Of a DNA stretch of 64,000 bases, positions 24,967-33,718 are shown one piece after another. A model generated the notes under the pieces. The model was not told where the DNA came from, searched no databases, and saw only the letters and a program-made list of their open reading frames with translations. The stretch covers positions 2,601,646 to 2,665,645 of the forward strand of contig NZ_GL985606.1 in the NCBI RefSeq assembly GCF_000220835.1, given 5' to 3'. This DNA comes from Actinomyces sp. oral taxon 448 str. F0400 (GTDB lineage Bacteria > Actinomycetota > Actinomycetes > Actinomycetales > Actinomycetaceae). How positions within the stretch are numbered: the first letter of the stretch is position 1; the number at the start of each line of letters is the position of its first letter. A program made the translations under genes and the position numbers.

Positions 24967-25659
24967 GTGATCATCCTGGCCTCGCAGTCCTCCGGCCGTC
25001 TGGCCACCCTGCGCGCCGCGGGCGTCGAGCCGCTCGTACGGGTCTCCGACGTCGACGAGCCCGCCGTCCTGCGCGCGCTCGCCGCCGATCGCCGTCCTGC
25101 ACCCACCCCCGCCGAGCAGGTGCAGGCGCTCGCGACCGCCAAGGCGACCGATGTTGCGGCCGCTGTCACGGCAGGCCCGGCCACCCTCGCAGGAAGCGGA
25201 CGCGCACCGGCGGGAACCGGGTGCGAGGAGGACCCGGCCGCGGTGGTCGTCGGCTGCGACTCCATGCTGGAGATCGATGGCCGCCTCGTCGGCAAGCCAG
25301 GGACGCCGCGGGCCGCCCGCGAGCGCTGGCGGGTAATGCGCGGGCGCACGGGGTTGCTGCATTCGGGCCACGCGCTGGTGCGCGTGCGCGACGGGAGGAC
25401 GGCTCGAGGCGTGTCCTCGACGGTCGTGCGCTTCGGCTCCCCCACAGACGCGGAGATCGACGCCTACGTGGCGACCGGTGAGCCTCTGGAGTGCGCGGGG
25501 GCGTTCACCATCGACGGGCTCGGGGGCGCCTTCATCGACGGGATCGACGGCGATCCCCATGGGGTGGTCGGCATCTCGCTGCCGCTGCTGCGGCGCCTGC
25601 TGGCCGAGCTGGGGGTGCGGTGGACCGACCTGTGGGCGGCCGCGGCGGGTCGCCCGTGA
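24967..25659 (+). CDS. maf: Maf-type nucleoside triphosphate pyrophosphatase
   Basis: A 230-residue Maf/Ham1-superfamily protein hydrolysing non-standard or modified nucleoside triphosphates. Its features are IILASQSSGRLATLRAAGV at the N-terminus, the acidic VVGCDSMLEIDG, LVGKPGTP, and GAFTIDGLGGAFIDGIDGD near the end. An Ala/Gly-rich segment at about 65-85 is longer than in most homologues. The GTG at 24967 places the conserved IILAS directly at the N-terminus, supporting it over the far longer open frame. The stop overlaps the next start (GTGA). Confidence 0.93.
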   Translation: MIILASQSSGRLATLRAAGVEPLVRVSDVDEPAVLRALAADRRPAPTPAEQVQALATAKATDVAAAVTAGPATLAGSGRAPAGTGCEEDPAAVVVGCDSMLEIDGRLVGKPGTPRAARERWRVMRGRTGLLHSGHALVRVRDGRTARGVSSTVVRFGSPTDAEIDAYVATGEPLECAGAFTIDGLGGAFIDGIDGDPHGVVGISLPLLRRLLAELGVRWTDLWAAAAGRP

Positions 25660-26348
25660 CGGCCCGGGACCGGAGGGCCTCCGATCACGAACGCGGTCGG
25701 GCGCGCAGCATCAGGCGCCCCGGAGACGGATGGGTCGAGTGCGGATGCGGTCAGCGGCACTGGGGTCTCAACGGCGCGGCCGGTCTGCTCGTGTGGCGGC
25801 GCGCGCGGCGGGGCGGGCCGGGCCTCGAGGTGCTGCTGCAACTGCGCGCCGAGTGGACTCATCAGGGCGGGACCTGGGGCCTGCCCGGCGGGGCGGTGAG
25901 CGATGGGGAGAGTCCGGCCCAAGGGGCGCTGCGCGAGTGCGAGGAGGAGACCGGCCTGCCCGCCCGGATGCTGTCCCTGGGACCCGGGTGCACTCGGACC
26001 CACCCCGACTGGTCGTACACGACCTTCACGGCGCAGGCCCCGTCCGACGGGAGATGGGACGCGCTGGCCCCGACGGACGGCGAGTCCACGGCCCTGCGGT
26101 GGGTGCGGCTCTCGCCGACGGCGGACGGCCGCTGGGCCCGCCCCGAGCCGGGCGGGGTGGGCGCGTCCGACGCCGGGGCCGGGGCGCCCCTGCTCGCTCC
26201 GCTCGATGCCGCATGGGACGAGCTGGCGTCTCTGCTGCCCGCCCCGGCCCGAGAATCGGCCGCTCGTGCGCCGCGAGGGGCCGCGGACCGGGAGGAGCGC
26301 GGGCGGACCGGTCCGGTCAGACGGCGCCCGTCTCGAGCTGGTGGTTGA
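25656..26348 (+). CDS. Nudix hydrolase
   Basis: The 230-residue product carries a Nudix box, GGAVSDGESPAQGALRECEE plus ETGL, matching the GX5EX7REUXEEXGU consensus. Before it lies a short Cys-containing segment (ECGCGQRHWG) of the kind seen in actinobacterial Nudix proteins. The C-terminal ~50 residues are Arg/Ala-rich and poorly conserved-looking. It is translationally coupled to maf, a sensible pairing of two house-cleaning nucleotide hydrolases. The substrate is unknown. It converges on the MaoC gene with only 9 bases between stops. Confidence 0.88.
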   Translation: MTARDRRASDHERGRARSIRRPGDGWVECGCGQRHWGLNGAAGLLVWRRARRGGPGLEVLLQLRAEWTHQGGTWGLPGGAVSDGESPAQGALRECEEETGLPARMLSLGPGCTRTHPDWSYTTFTAQAPSDGRWDALAPTDGESTALRWVRLSPTADGRWARPEPGGVGASDAGAGAPLLAPLDAAWDELASLLPAPARESAARAPRGAADREERGRTGPVRRRPSRAGG

Positions 26349-26357
26349 GACGGGCGG

Positions 26358-27329
26358 TCACCGACGTCGACGCCGCGAGGAAAGCCCGCCGGGCCCCATC
26401 TCCGGAACGTCGAGACGCAGGCCGAGCTCGTCCTCCTCGGCGCCCGCGGGCGCCCATCCGCGTCGCAGCACTCGGCGGCCCCCCGCGATGAGGTCGCCGC
26501 CGTCTGAGACTGCGAGCAGCGCCGCCGCCCGGTCGCCGGCGGGCGGGCCCTCGCCGGGCGGGCCGATGCGCGCCGGTACGAGCAGGGGGGCGGGCATGCG
26601 CAGGTCGATGGCGTCCCCGGTCGGCGGAACCAGGGCGAGGCTCACGGCGGCCAGGAGAAGGCCGTGCGCGACGACATCGTCCGGTCCGGCCCGCAGTCCC
26701 GCATCGCGGGCGGCGCCGGGGACGAGATGCACGCGGTTGGAGTCGCCGCCGGCGTCGGCCCATGCGGCGATGTCACAGGCGCGCACGAGCACCGTGCGGC
26801 CGGTCCGGGTCGACCGCGCCCGCGGGCGCCCCTGCGCCGATCCCCGCGTCAGGGAGCCAGCTGCGGGTGGGCGCGGCGTCGCCGGCCGGACGCGTCGACC
26901 GGTCGGCCGGACCGATGCGTGCGCGTCGGCCCGGTGAGCTTCTCCCAGGCGCCGGGTCAGGTCGTGGACGACGTCGGCGCCGCGGGGCCAGGCGGAGCCG
27001 GCGTCATCCGCCCCCACCCGGACGCGGGCGCGCACGAGCCGCCATCCGGCGCGTTCGTCCGCCTCCGCGCGGGGCTCGTCGAAGCCAGCCCGTGCGGGTG
27101 CGAGGCGGCAGCGCCGGTGAAGCAGACCGTGCCAGTGCCCGAGCTGCGGCGTCCGCTGCAGCTCGCGCAGGGAGACGACGGCCGGCAGAATCGCCCGACT
27201 CCCCCGGCGGGCGGCTGCCGACGCGCCGCCCGGGACGGCGGCGGATGCGGCGAGAACGGCCTCCAGCACCTGTTCGAGAGCATGAGACGGCCCCGCCGAC
27301 TGCTTATCGACGAGGCCGAGGGTACTCAC
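26358..27329 (-). CDS. MaoC-like hot-dog dehydratase family protein
   Basis: Of 323 residues, the C-terminal part contains AWADAGGDSNRVHLVPGAA and then DVVAHGLLLAA, the hydratase-2/MaoC active-site pattern with Asp and His. The N-terminal half looks like a degenerate second hot-dog domain, and an Arg/Pro-rich linker around 145-175 separates them. It follows rpmG and tRNA-Met/Thr genes, the same order as the hadA-hadB region of mycobacteria, so it is probably a fused equivalent. A role in fatty-acid elongation is inferred. The GTG at 27329 has TACGAC 6 bases upstream. The linker is unusual and the frame should be checked. Confidence 0.72.
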   Translation of the reverse strand: MSTLGLVDKQSAGPSHALEQVLEAVLAASAAVPGGASAAARRGSRAILPAVVSLRELQRTPQLGHWHGLLHRRCRLAPARAGFDEPRAEADERAGWRLVRARVRVGADDAGSAWPRGADVVHDLTRRLGEAHRADAHASVRPTGRRVRPATPRPPAAGSLTRGSAQGRPRARSTRTGRTVLVRACDIAAWADAGGDSNRVHLVPGAARDAGLRAGPDDVVAHGLLLAAVSLALVPPTGDAIDLRMPAPLLVPARIGPPGEGPPAGDRAAALLAVSDGGDLIAGGRRVLRRGWAPAGAEEDELGLRLDVPEMGPGGLSSRRRRR

Positions 27330-27335
27330 GAGCTG

Positions 27336-27341
27336 GTCGTA
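27336..27341 (-). promoter_or_regulatory. Possible -10 box TACGAC for the MaoC-like gene
   Basis: It ends 6 bases before the GTG at 27329; the last base departs from the TANNNT pattern. Confidence 0.4.
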
Positions 27342-27363
27342 CCGGTTGCGGCGGGAACGGGCT

Positions 27364-27534
27364 TCAGCGAGTCTCGCGGTGCTCGGTGTGACGACCGCAG
27401 CGCGAGCAGAACTTCCGAATCGTCAGGCGGTCCGGGGTGTTGCGACGGTTCTTCTTGGTGATGTAGTTGCGCTCCTTGCACTCCGAGCAGGCCAGAGTGA
27501 TCTTGGGGCGAACGTCGCCGGTTTTGCTAGCCAC
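27364..27534 (-). CDS. rpmG: 50S ribosomal protein L33
   Basis: A 56-residue product reading [20 protein letters not shown] at its start and containing [14 protein letters not shown]; the two CxxC pairs (CSEC and CSRC) form the zinc ribbon of the Cys-plus L33 type. It was found by translating the gap, as it is too short for the usual length cutoff. The GTG at 27534 has a strong AGAGGAG 7 bases upstream. It follows the tRNA genes on the same strand and may be co-transcribed with them. Confidence 0.97.
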   Translation of the reverse strand: MASKTGDVRPKITLACSECKERNYITKKNRRNTPDRLTIRKFCSRCGRHTEHRETR

Positions 27535-27589
27535 GTGGCTCTCCTCTGATTGATCCTCGAGCCGGTGGGCGCCTTGCTCGAACCTTGCG

Positions 27590-27663
27590 TAGCGGGGGAG
27601 GGACTCGAACCCTCGACCTCACGATTATGAGTCGTGCGCTCTAACCAGCTGAGCTACCTCGCC
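27590..27663 (-). tRNA. tRNA-Met (CAT), elongator type
   Basis: Folds as a 74-base tRNA with D arm AGCTCAGCTGGTTAGAGC, anticodon loop CTCATAA and a GAGGG/CCCTC T stem around TTCGAGT. No CCA is encoded. The acceptor stem GGCGAGG/CCCCGCT has a G-U pair at 1-72 and an A-C mismatch at 5-68, which is odd. Confidence 0.93.
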
Positions 27664-27703
27664 GTACCAACACACGGGGGCCACGTGGCCCCGCATGCGT
27701 CAG

Positions 27704-27776
27704 AGCCCCGAAAGGGAATCGAACCCTTGACCTTCTCCTTACCATGGAGACGCTCTGCCGACTGAGCTATCGGGGC
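27704..27776 (-). tRNA. tRNA-Thr (GGT)
   Basis: 73 bases, acceptor GCCCCGA/TCGGGGC, anticodon stem TCTCC/GGAGA around ATGGTAA, T loop TTCGATT. No CCA is encoded. It lies 40 bases upstream of tRNA-Met on the same strand. Confidence 0.96.
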
Positions 27777-27894
27777 ACCGAGCGGAACCCTAAGCGGGCG
27801 GGAATCGCTGCTGCAACCTCCGCTCCTCGTGGCCTCGCTCACTGCGGGACCGTCCCGTAGGACGGCTCTGGCCCCTGCCGGAGCAGGACGACCA

Positions 27895-27979
27895 TGGTGG
27901 CGGGTGAGGGATTCGAACCCCCGTAGCATTCCGCGGCTGATTTACAGTCAGCTCCCATTGGCCGCTCGGGCAACCCGCC
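27895..27979 (-). tRNA. tRNA-Tyr (GTA)
   Basis: 85 bases including an encoded CCA. It has the long variable arm of bacterial tRNA-Tyr, acceptor GGCGGGT/ACCCGCC and anticodon stem-loop CTGACTGTAAATCAG. It is the only one of the three tRNAs here with an encoded CCA. Confidence 0.96.
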
Positions 27980-28245
27980 GTGCCCCGCGTTCGCCCTGCG
28001 GGAAGACGCTACGCGGTGCCGTGGAAGAATAGCAAGCAGACGATGGACCGCGCCAATCCCGCCCGTAGGGCCCTAGTCACACGCCGTCCGAAGCCGTCGC
28101 CGCTCGTCGCCCGACCCGGAGTTTCGCCCACTCGCAATACCGTGAGGCCGACGGCACCCCCGCAGCGGTAGCCTCGTCTCCCTCAGCGCCTTCACCATCG
28201 ATCCTCTCGGACCTCCTCATCGACACCGCGACATCAGGACCAGCC

Positions 28246-29289
28246 ATGGCCAATCGTCCTTCGCTCCCAGTCCGCCGCCGATCGTTCCACGCCCTGCTCC
28301 TGCTGTTCGGTATCCTCGTCCTGGCCGCCGCCGTGATCGCCGGGCTGGCGATAGGCCGGGCTATGCTCCGGCCCGGCGAGGTGATCGGCGTGCTGAACCA
28401 CGCCGTGACCGGCAACGGCCACATCGCTCTGACGAGCAAGACGATCGTCATGAACGTGCGTCTGCCCCGGGTCGTCGCGGCCGCCGCGATCGGCGCCGCG
28501 CTCGCCGTCTCGGGCACCGCCTACCAGGGGCTGTTCCGCAACCCGATGGTCTCCCCCGACATCCTCGGGGCGAGCGCGGGGGCTTCCTTCGGGGCGGTGC
28601 TGGCCCTGCTCGTCTCGGCGAGCCGCCCGGGAGTGCAGGCCGCGGCCTTCGCCGGTGGGATCATCGCGGTGCTGCTGACCTACGCCTCGGCGCGCCGAAT
28701 CGGTCGCGGGACCGACCAGATCCTGCTGCTGGTCCTGTGCGGCATGATCGTCTCCGCCCTCTTCCAGGCCTTCGTCTCGGCCGTCAAGTACACCGCCGAC
28801 CCCGACTCGAAGCTCCCGGAGATCACCTACTGGCTCATGGGATCGATCGCCAAGGTGACCTGGGCCGACCTGGCGCTGTACGCCGTCCCCTTCACCGTGG
28901 GCATCATTCCCATCGTGGCGCTGCGCTGGCGGCTCAACACCCTCGCCTTCGGGGAGGAGGAGGCCGAGTCGCTGGGGGTGAACGTCACCGCGCTGCGCCT
29001 GATCTGCATCGCATGCGCCACCCTGCTCACCGCCTCCAGCGTGGCCATCTGCGGGGTCATCGGCTGGGTCGGTCTCATCATGCCCCACCTCGTGCGCTTC
29101 ATCGCCGGCCCCGACAACCGGATCGTCGTCCCGATGTCGGTCCTCCTGGGCGGCGCCTTCCTCATCCTGGTCGACACAGCCTGCCGCACGGTCATGGCCT
29201 CCGAGGTCCCGCTGGGCATTCTCACCAGCGTCATCGGCGCGCCGCTGTTCTTCATCATCCTGCTGCGCAGCCGGCGAGGAGGCCGCTGA
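28246..29289 (+). CDS. FecCD-type ABC transporter permease
   Basis: A 347-residue polytopic permease of the iron-siderophore/cobalamin family, with about ten helices. Typical features are RLPRVVAAAAIGAALAVSGT, FRNPMVSPDILGASAGASFG, and GVIGWVGLIMPHLVRFI in the coupling region. The ATG follows CAGGACC. It is the first gene of a permease-ATPase-binding protein operon. The 260 bases upstream contain no Fur or DtxR/IdeR box that I could recognise, so iron regulation is unproven. Substrate class (siderophore, haem or B12) is not decided by the sequence. Confidence 0.93.
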   Translation: MANRPSLPVRRRSFHALLLLFGILVLAAAVIAGLAIGRAMLRPGEVIGVLNHAVTGNGHIALTSKTIVMNVRLPRVVAAAAIGAALAVSGTAYQGLFRNPMVSPDILGASAGASFGAVLALLVSASRPGVQAAAFAGGIIAVLLTYASARRIGRGTDQILLLVLCGMIVSALFQAFVSAVKYTADPDSKLPEITYWLMGSIAKVTWADLALYAVPFTVGIIPIVALRWRLNTLAFGEEEAESLGVNVTALRLICIACATLLTASSVAICGVIGWVGLIMPHLVRFIAGPDNRIVVPMSVLLGGAFLILVDTACRTVMASEVPLGILTSVIGAPLFFIILLRSRRGGR

Positions 29290-30107
29290 TGAGCCCCCGA
29301 CCCGACGACTCCGCGCCGGCGACGATCAGAGCGCGCGGCCTGGCATGCGGATACCACGGCGATCCGGTTCTGACGGACATCGGCCTCGACGTGCGCTGCG
29401 GCGAGGTGCTCTGCCTCCTGGGTCCCAACGGGGTGGGCAAGACGACACTCTTCCGCACCCTGCTCGGCCATCTGGCGGCGGTCCGCGGCACCATCGAGAT
29501 CGGGGGCGAGCCGGGCCCGAACCTGTCTCGCCGCGAGATGGCCCGCGCCATCGCCTACGTCCCCCAGTTGCACGAACCTCCCTTCGCCTTCACGGTGCTC
29601 GACGTCGCCCTGACCGGCTGCGCTTCGCGCCTGGGCCTGTTCAGCTCGCCCCCGGCCGAGGAGCGCGAACGCGCGAGCGCGGCGCTGGAGCGGCTGGGCA
29701 TCGCCCACCTGGCCGAGCGCTCCTTCAACGAGCTCTCCGGCGGCGAGCAGCAGATGACTCTCATCGCGCGCGCCCTGGTCCAGGACGGCACGATCCTCGT
29801 CATGGACGAGCCGGCCGCGGCCCTGGACCTGCGCAACCAGGCGACGGTGCTGTCCACGGTGCGCGACCTCGCCGACGAGTCGCACGGCGTGATCATGACC
29901 TCCCACAACCCGGACCACGCCTTCATGATCGCCTCCCGCGCCCTGCTCATCACGCGCGAGAGACGCATCCTGAGCGGGCCGGTGAACGAGGTGCTCTCCG
30001 AGGCGAACCTGCAGGAGGCCTACGGCACGCGCGTGAGAGTGATCGACACCCTCGATGACGACGGCCGCCCGACGCGCACCTGCGTCCCCTCGATCGAAGC
30101 GTTCTGA
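29289..30107 (+). CDS. FepC-type ABC transporter ATP-binding protein
   Basis: A 272-residue ATPase with Walker A LLGPNGVGKTTLFR, Q loop YVPQLHEPP, signature LSGGEQQM, Walker B ILVMDEPAAALD and the switch His in TSHNPDHA. The Ala after DEP is slightly unusual where Thr or Ser is common. Its ATG overlaps the permease stop by one base (TGATG), implying coupling. It energises the permease encoded just upstream. Confidence 0.95.
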   Translation: MSPRPDDSAPATIRARGLACGYHGDPVLTDIGLDVRCGEVLCLLGPNGVGKTTLFRTLLGHLAAVRGTIEIGGEPGPNLSRREMARAIAYVPQLHEPPFAFTVLDVALTGCASRLGLFSSPPAEERERASAALERLGIAHLAERSFNELSGGEQQMTLIARALVQDGTILVMDEPAAALDLRNQATVLSTVRDLADESHGVIMTSHNPDHAFMIASRALLITRERRILSGPVNEVLSEANLQEAYGTRVRVIDTLDDDGRPTRTCVPSIEAF

Positions 30108-30267
30108 GCGTCTCGCTGAACGCCTCGGGGTCGTGACGCCGCGCACTCTTTTCGTGCGACCTGAATCGCATGTCGAGACCGCGCCCCGAAGCAGCCCTAG
30201 AGTCACGGCGACCCGTTCAACGAACCAGAACCAGCCGCTCAATCCGCACTGTCGCATCGGAGGCCCC

Positions 30268-31353
30268 ATGTCCGCATCCAGTCGTCCATCCCCCTCCCGC
30301 CGCGACCTGCTCAGACTCACCGGCCTCGGCATCGGCAGCGCCGCCGGCCTGACCTCGCTGGCGGCCTGCCGTTCCACGTCGTCGTCGGATGACGCGACGG
30401 GATCGGACACCCAGACCGTCACCGATATGGGCGGCACGCAGGTCGAGGTCCCCACGAGCATCACCCAGTACGCCGACGGCTGGTACGCGCACAACGAGGT
30501 GACGATCATGCTCACCAAGGCCGAGGGTCTCGTCGCCACGCACTGCGGCCCCGATCGGTTCCCCTGGATGTACAGGGTGTGCCCAGCCATGTCCAATGCG
30601 ACGGTGTCCTTCGGCGACGACTTCAACTTCGAGGACGTCTCCAACTTGAACCCGCAGGTCATCTTCGACTCCTCCGACGACCTGCGCGGCAAGGCCGGGG
30701 AGGTCGGCATCCCGCTGGTCAATTGCCTCTTCCACACCTATGAGGAGATGAAGCAGTCGATCACCCTGACCGCCCGGGTCTACGGCGGGGACGCCCCGGG
30801 GATCGCCGAGACGTACAATGCCGAACTCGACCGGGTCGTCGCCGCGGTCACGGAGAAGACGGACGCGCTCACCGACGACCAGCGGCCCACCGTCATACAC
30901 GGCCCCAGCGTCTACCAGCTCAAGCTCGATGGCACCGGCACCATCATCGACACCTGGATCAACGCAGCCGGCGGGAAGAACGCCGTCACCCAGGAGACCC
31001 ACGGCGCCGACACAGCATTCGACATGGAGCAGATCATCGCCTGGAATCCGGACGTCATCATCACCGGCACGCTGGGCGAGGACGAGAAGATCCTGTCCGA
31101 CCCGACCTGGGCCGGCGTCAAAGCGGTCCAGGACGGGCAGGTCCATGTCAATCCCAAGGGGGTCTTCGGCTGGGACCGCTACGGCGTCGAGGAGCTGCTC
31201 CAGGTCCAATGGGCCGCCAACCTCCTCCACCCCGACCTGTTCGCGGAGCTCGCCATCGAGGACAAGGTCAAGGACTTCTACTCCACCTACCTCGACTACC
31301 AGCTCACCGACGACGAGGTCGCCCTCATCCTGGCCGCCAAGAACCCCGAGTAA
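30268..31353 (+). CDS. Tat-exported substrate-binding lipoprotein of the iron-type ABC importer
   Basis: 361 residues. The N-terminus SRRDLLRLTGLGIGS is a twin-arginine signal, and LAAC is a lipobox, so it should be folded before export and then lipid-anchored. The mature part is a PF01497-like helical-backbone binding protein, with NLNPQVIFDSSD, ARVYGG and IAWNPDVIITGT. The ATG follows CGGAGG. It lies 160 bases downstream of the ATPase gene. Tat export could mean it binds a cofactor or ligand inside the cell, which is speculative. A hairpin terminator follows. Confidence 0.92.
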   Translation: MSASSRPSPSRRDLLRLTGLGIGSAAGLTSLAACRSTSSSDDATGSDTQTVTDMGGTQVEVPTSITQYADGWYAHNEVTIMLTKAEGLVATHCGPDRFPWMYRVCPAMSNATVSFGDDFNFEDVSNLNPQVIFDSSDDLRGKAGEVGIPLVNCLFHTYEEMKQSITLTARVYGGDAPGIAETYNAELDRVVAAVTEKTDALTDDQRPTVIHGPSVYQLKLDGTGTIIDTWINAAGGKNAVTQETHGADTAFDMEQIIAWNPDVIITGTLGEDEKILSDPTWAGVKAVQDGQVHVNPKGVFGWDRYGVEELLQVQWAANLLHPDLFAELAIEDKVKDFYSTYLDYQLTDDEVALILAAKNPE

Positions 31354-31358
31354 GGGCC

Positions 31359-31395
31359 GCTCTCGCCCGGTACCCGGCCGGTACCGGGCGAGAGC
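31359..31395. terminator. 16-bp stem hairpin between convergent genes
   Basis: gctctcgcccggtacc at 31359-31374 pairs perfectly with 31380-31395 across the 5-base loop cggcc. It lies 6 bases after the binding-protein stop and about 50 bases from the htpX stop, so it could act in both directions. No T-run follows. Confidence 0.75.
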
Positions 31396-31443
31396 GGGCA
31401 CCGGCCCGTCGCGCGTCCGTCGGCCCGGTGCCGACGGCGCCGG

Positions 31444-32310
31444 TCAGTAGCCGGCCATCTGCTCCAGGCGCCTGATGCGCTGGTCCATGGGCGGATGCGT
31501 GCCGAACAGGTTGCGCACCCTCCCGAAGGGGTTGGCGATCATCATGGCGGACACCGGTTCGACGCGCGGGTCCTGGGCCATCGGCGCGCGCGCCACCCCG
31601 GTCTCCAGCTTGTGCAGCGCACTGGCCAGAGCCAACGGGTCATTGGCCAGGACGGCGCCGTCGTGGTCGGCGTCGTACTCACGAGTGCGTGAGATGGCGA
31701 ACTGGGTGAGGCTGGCGGCCAGCGGTGCCAGGATCGCCAGGAGCAGCAGGGCGATGCCATTGCCCTCGCGCCGGTCCCGCCCGCCGCCGCCGAACCACAG
31801 GATTATCGTGGCCAGGGAGGAGATGATCCCGGCGATGCCCGCGGCGACCGAGCCGGTGAGGATGTCGCGGTTGTACACGTGGGACAACTCGTGCCCCAGG
31901 ACTCCGCGCAGCTCGCGCTCGTCGAGGAGCTGGAGGATGCCCTGGGTGGCGCACACCGCGGCGTGGTGGGGGTCGCGGCCCGTGGCGAAGGCGTTGGGAC
32001 TCATGGTCGGTGCGACGTACAGGCGCGGCATGGGTTGACCGGCCGCAGCCGACAATTCGCGCACGATGCGGTGCATCTGCGGCTGCTGGGCCTCGGTGAC
32101 GTTGATCGCGCCCATGGAGCGCACGGCCAGCTTGTCGGAGTTCCAGTAGGTGTAGGCGGTCTGGGCGATGCCGATCAGCGGCATGATGAACAGCCAGACC
32201 GCCGAGCCCGTGCCCCGGGCGAGCAGCCATCCGAACAGGAGGAGCAGACCCCACATGCCGCCCATGAGAATAGCGGTCTTGAGGCCGTTGTGGTGATTGG
32301 TGCCGATCAT
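31444..32310 (-). CDS. htpX: HtpX family membrane zinc metalloprotease
   Basis: A 288-residue M48 protease of membrane-protein quality control. Two N-terminal helices precede the cytoplasmic active site GHELSHVYNRD, with the third zinc ligand in REYDADHDGA; two more helices lie between them. The C-terminal THPPMDQRIRRLEQM is typical. The ATG at 32310 has TAGACT 7 bases upstream and no SD, so it is a leaderless start; the longer frame is not supported. Confidence 0.94.
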   Translation of the reverse strand: MIGTNHHNGLKTAILMGGMWGLLLLFGWLLARGTGSAVWLFIMPLIGIAQTAYTYWNSDKLAVRSMGAINVTEAQQPQMHRIVRELSAAAGQPMPRLYVAPTMSPNAFATGRDPHHAAVCATQGILQLLDERELRGVLGHELSHVYNRDILTGSVAAGIAGIISSLATIILWFGGGGRDRREGNGIALLLLAILAPLAASLTQFAISRTREYDADHDGAVLANDPLALASALHKLETGVARAPMAQDPRVEPVSAMMIANPFGRVRNLFGTHPPMDQRIRRLEQMAGY

Positions 32311-32317
32311 GCCGCTC

Positions 32318-32323
32318 AGTCTA
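32318..32323 (-). promoter_or_regulatory. -10 box TAGACT for htpX
   Basis: It ends 7 bases before the ATG at 32310. Confidence 0.65.
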
Positions 32324-32440
32324 TGGGCGGGCGCTGTGCGGCGACCGGGGCGGCCGTCGCTCGCCTGCATGCGAACGGGCGCGGATGGCCGCCGCCGTGG
32401 CGTCTTGTCACCCGGCGCGGCGGCGGGCCCGAAGCGCCGT

Positions 32441-33556
32441 TCAGTCCACCAGCGCGGTGATGTCGGCGATGGGCAGCCCCAGAGACTCGCCCACGCCGGC
32501 GGCGTACAGGAAGCCGGCGTGGGTGCTCAAACCGCGTGCGAGGTCGCGGCGCGCCCGGCAGGCGCCGTGCCACCCGGCGTCGGCCAGGGCGGAGACGTAG
32601 GGCAGCGTCGCGTTGGTCAGGGCGTAGGTGGAGGTGTGCGGCACGGCGCCGGGCATGTTGGCCACGCAGTAGAAGAGCCTCCCGTCGACCTCGAAGGTCG
32701 GCGCGGAATGGGTGGTGGGCCGGGAGTCCTCGAAGCAGCCGCCCTGGTCGATGGCGACGTCGACCAGCACGCTGCCCGGCCGCATGGATTCGACCGTGCG
32801 GCGGGTGACCAGACGCGGGGTGCGGGTCCCCGGCACGAGGGCCGCGCCGATGACCAGGTCCGCGCCGGCGCAGGCGCGGGCGACGTCGAGCTCGGTGGAG
32901 AAGCGGGTGCGGACCGCGCCCCGGGTCGTCTCCTCGATTCGTCGCATGCGGGCGGGGTCGACGTCGAAGACGGTGACGTCCGCGCCCATGCCCGCCGCGA
33001 CCCGCGCGGCGCCCATGCCCGCGGTGCCGCCGCCCAGGACGACGACGTCGCCGCGCCTGACCCCGGCGGCCCCGCCCAGCAGGACCCCGGCCCCGCCATG
33101 GGGACGCAGCAGGGCGTCCGCACCGACCTGGGCGGCCAGACGTCCGGCGATCTCGGACATGGGCGCCAGCAGGGGCAGGGCGCCGGTATCGGTCGCCACC
33201 GTCTCATAGGCGATGGAGGTGACCCGACGGGAGAGGAGCTCATCGGTCAGAGGCCGGTCCGCCGCCAGGTGGAGGTAGGTGAACAGGATGAGGTCCGGGC
33301 GCAGGAGGGGGTACTCGCCCTCGACCGGCTCCTTGACCTTGAGGATCATCTCGGAATCGGCCCATAGCGCGGGGACATCATCGGTGATGGCGGCGCCGGC
33401 GGCCACGTACTCCTCGTCGGGGATCGCCGCCCCCTCACCGGCCCCCGCCTGGACGGTCACGGCGTGCCCGCGGCGGGTGAGCGCGTGAGCGCCGGCCGGA
33501 GTGATGGCGACGCGGAACTCATTGTCCTTGATCTCTGCGGGAACGCCGACTCTCAT
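32441..33556 (-). CDS. ald: Alanine dehydrogenase
   Basis: A 371-residue enzyme that reversibly deaminates L-alanine to pyruvate and ammonia with NAD. Conserved positions are VPAEIKDNEFRVAITP, the catalytic Lys in ILKVKEP and His in YLHLA, the Rossmann motif VVLGGGTAGMGAARVA, and VANMPGAVPHTSTYALTNAT. The length is standard. The ATG follows AAAGGGAG. It stands alone on the minus strand between htpX and the ferredoxin reductase. Confidence 0.96.
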   Translation of the reverse strand: MRVGVPAEIKDNEFRVAITPAGAHALTRRGHAVTVQAGAGEGAAIPDEEYVAAGAAITDDVPALWADSEMILKVKEPVEGEYPLLRPDLILFTYLHLAADRPLTDELLSRRVTSIAYETVATDTGALPLLAPMSEIAGRLAAQVGADALLRPHGGAGVLLGGAAGVRRGDVVVLGGGTAGMGAARVAAGMGADVTVFDVDPARMRRIEETTRGAVRTRFSTELDVARACAGADLVIGAALVPGTRTPRLVTRRTVESMRPGSVLVDVAIDQGGCFEDSRPTTHSAPTFEVDGRLFYCVANMPGAVPHTSTYALTNATLPYVSALADAGWHGACRARRDLARGLSTHAGFLYAAGVGESLGLPIADITALVD

Positions 33557-33718
33557 GATTCTCCCTTTCGCTTCTTCCCCGCGGGCGGCGCGCCGACGTC
33601 CGCGGGCTCATACCCCGCCCACCATAGGGCCTTCGAAGCGCCGCCGGGCGCCGGCGCGCCCCGCCGATGCCGCTCGCCAGCGGTCGGTCGGCGGGGCACC
33701 GGCTCGGCTCGCGACCGC

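Noticed and set aside
27590-27979. tRNA cluster as an integration site for mobile DNA
   Set aside because: No integrase gene or duplicated tRNA end is seen next to any of the three tRNAs.
28026-28245. Fur or DtxR/IdeR box before the iron-type ABC operon
   Set aside because: I read both strands and saw no sequence close to either consensus.
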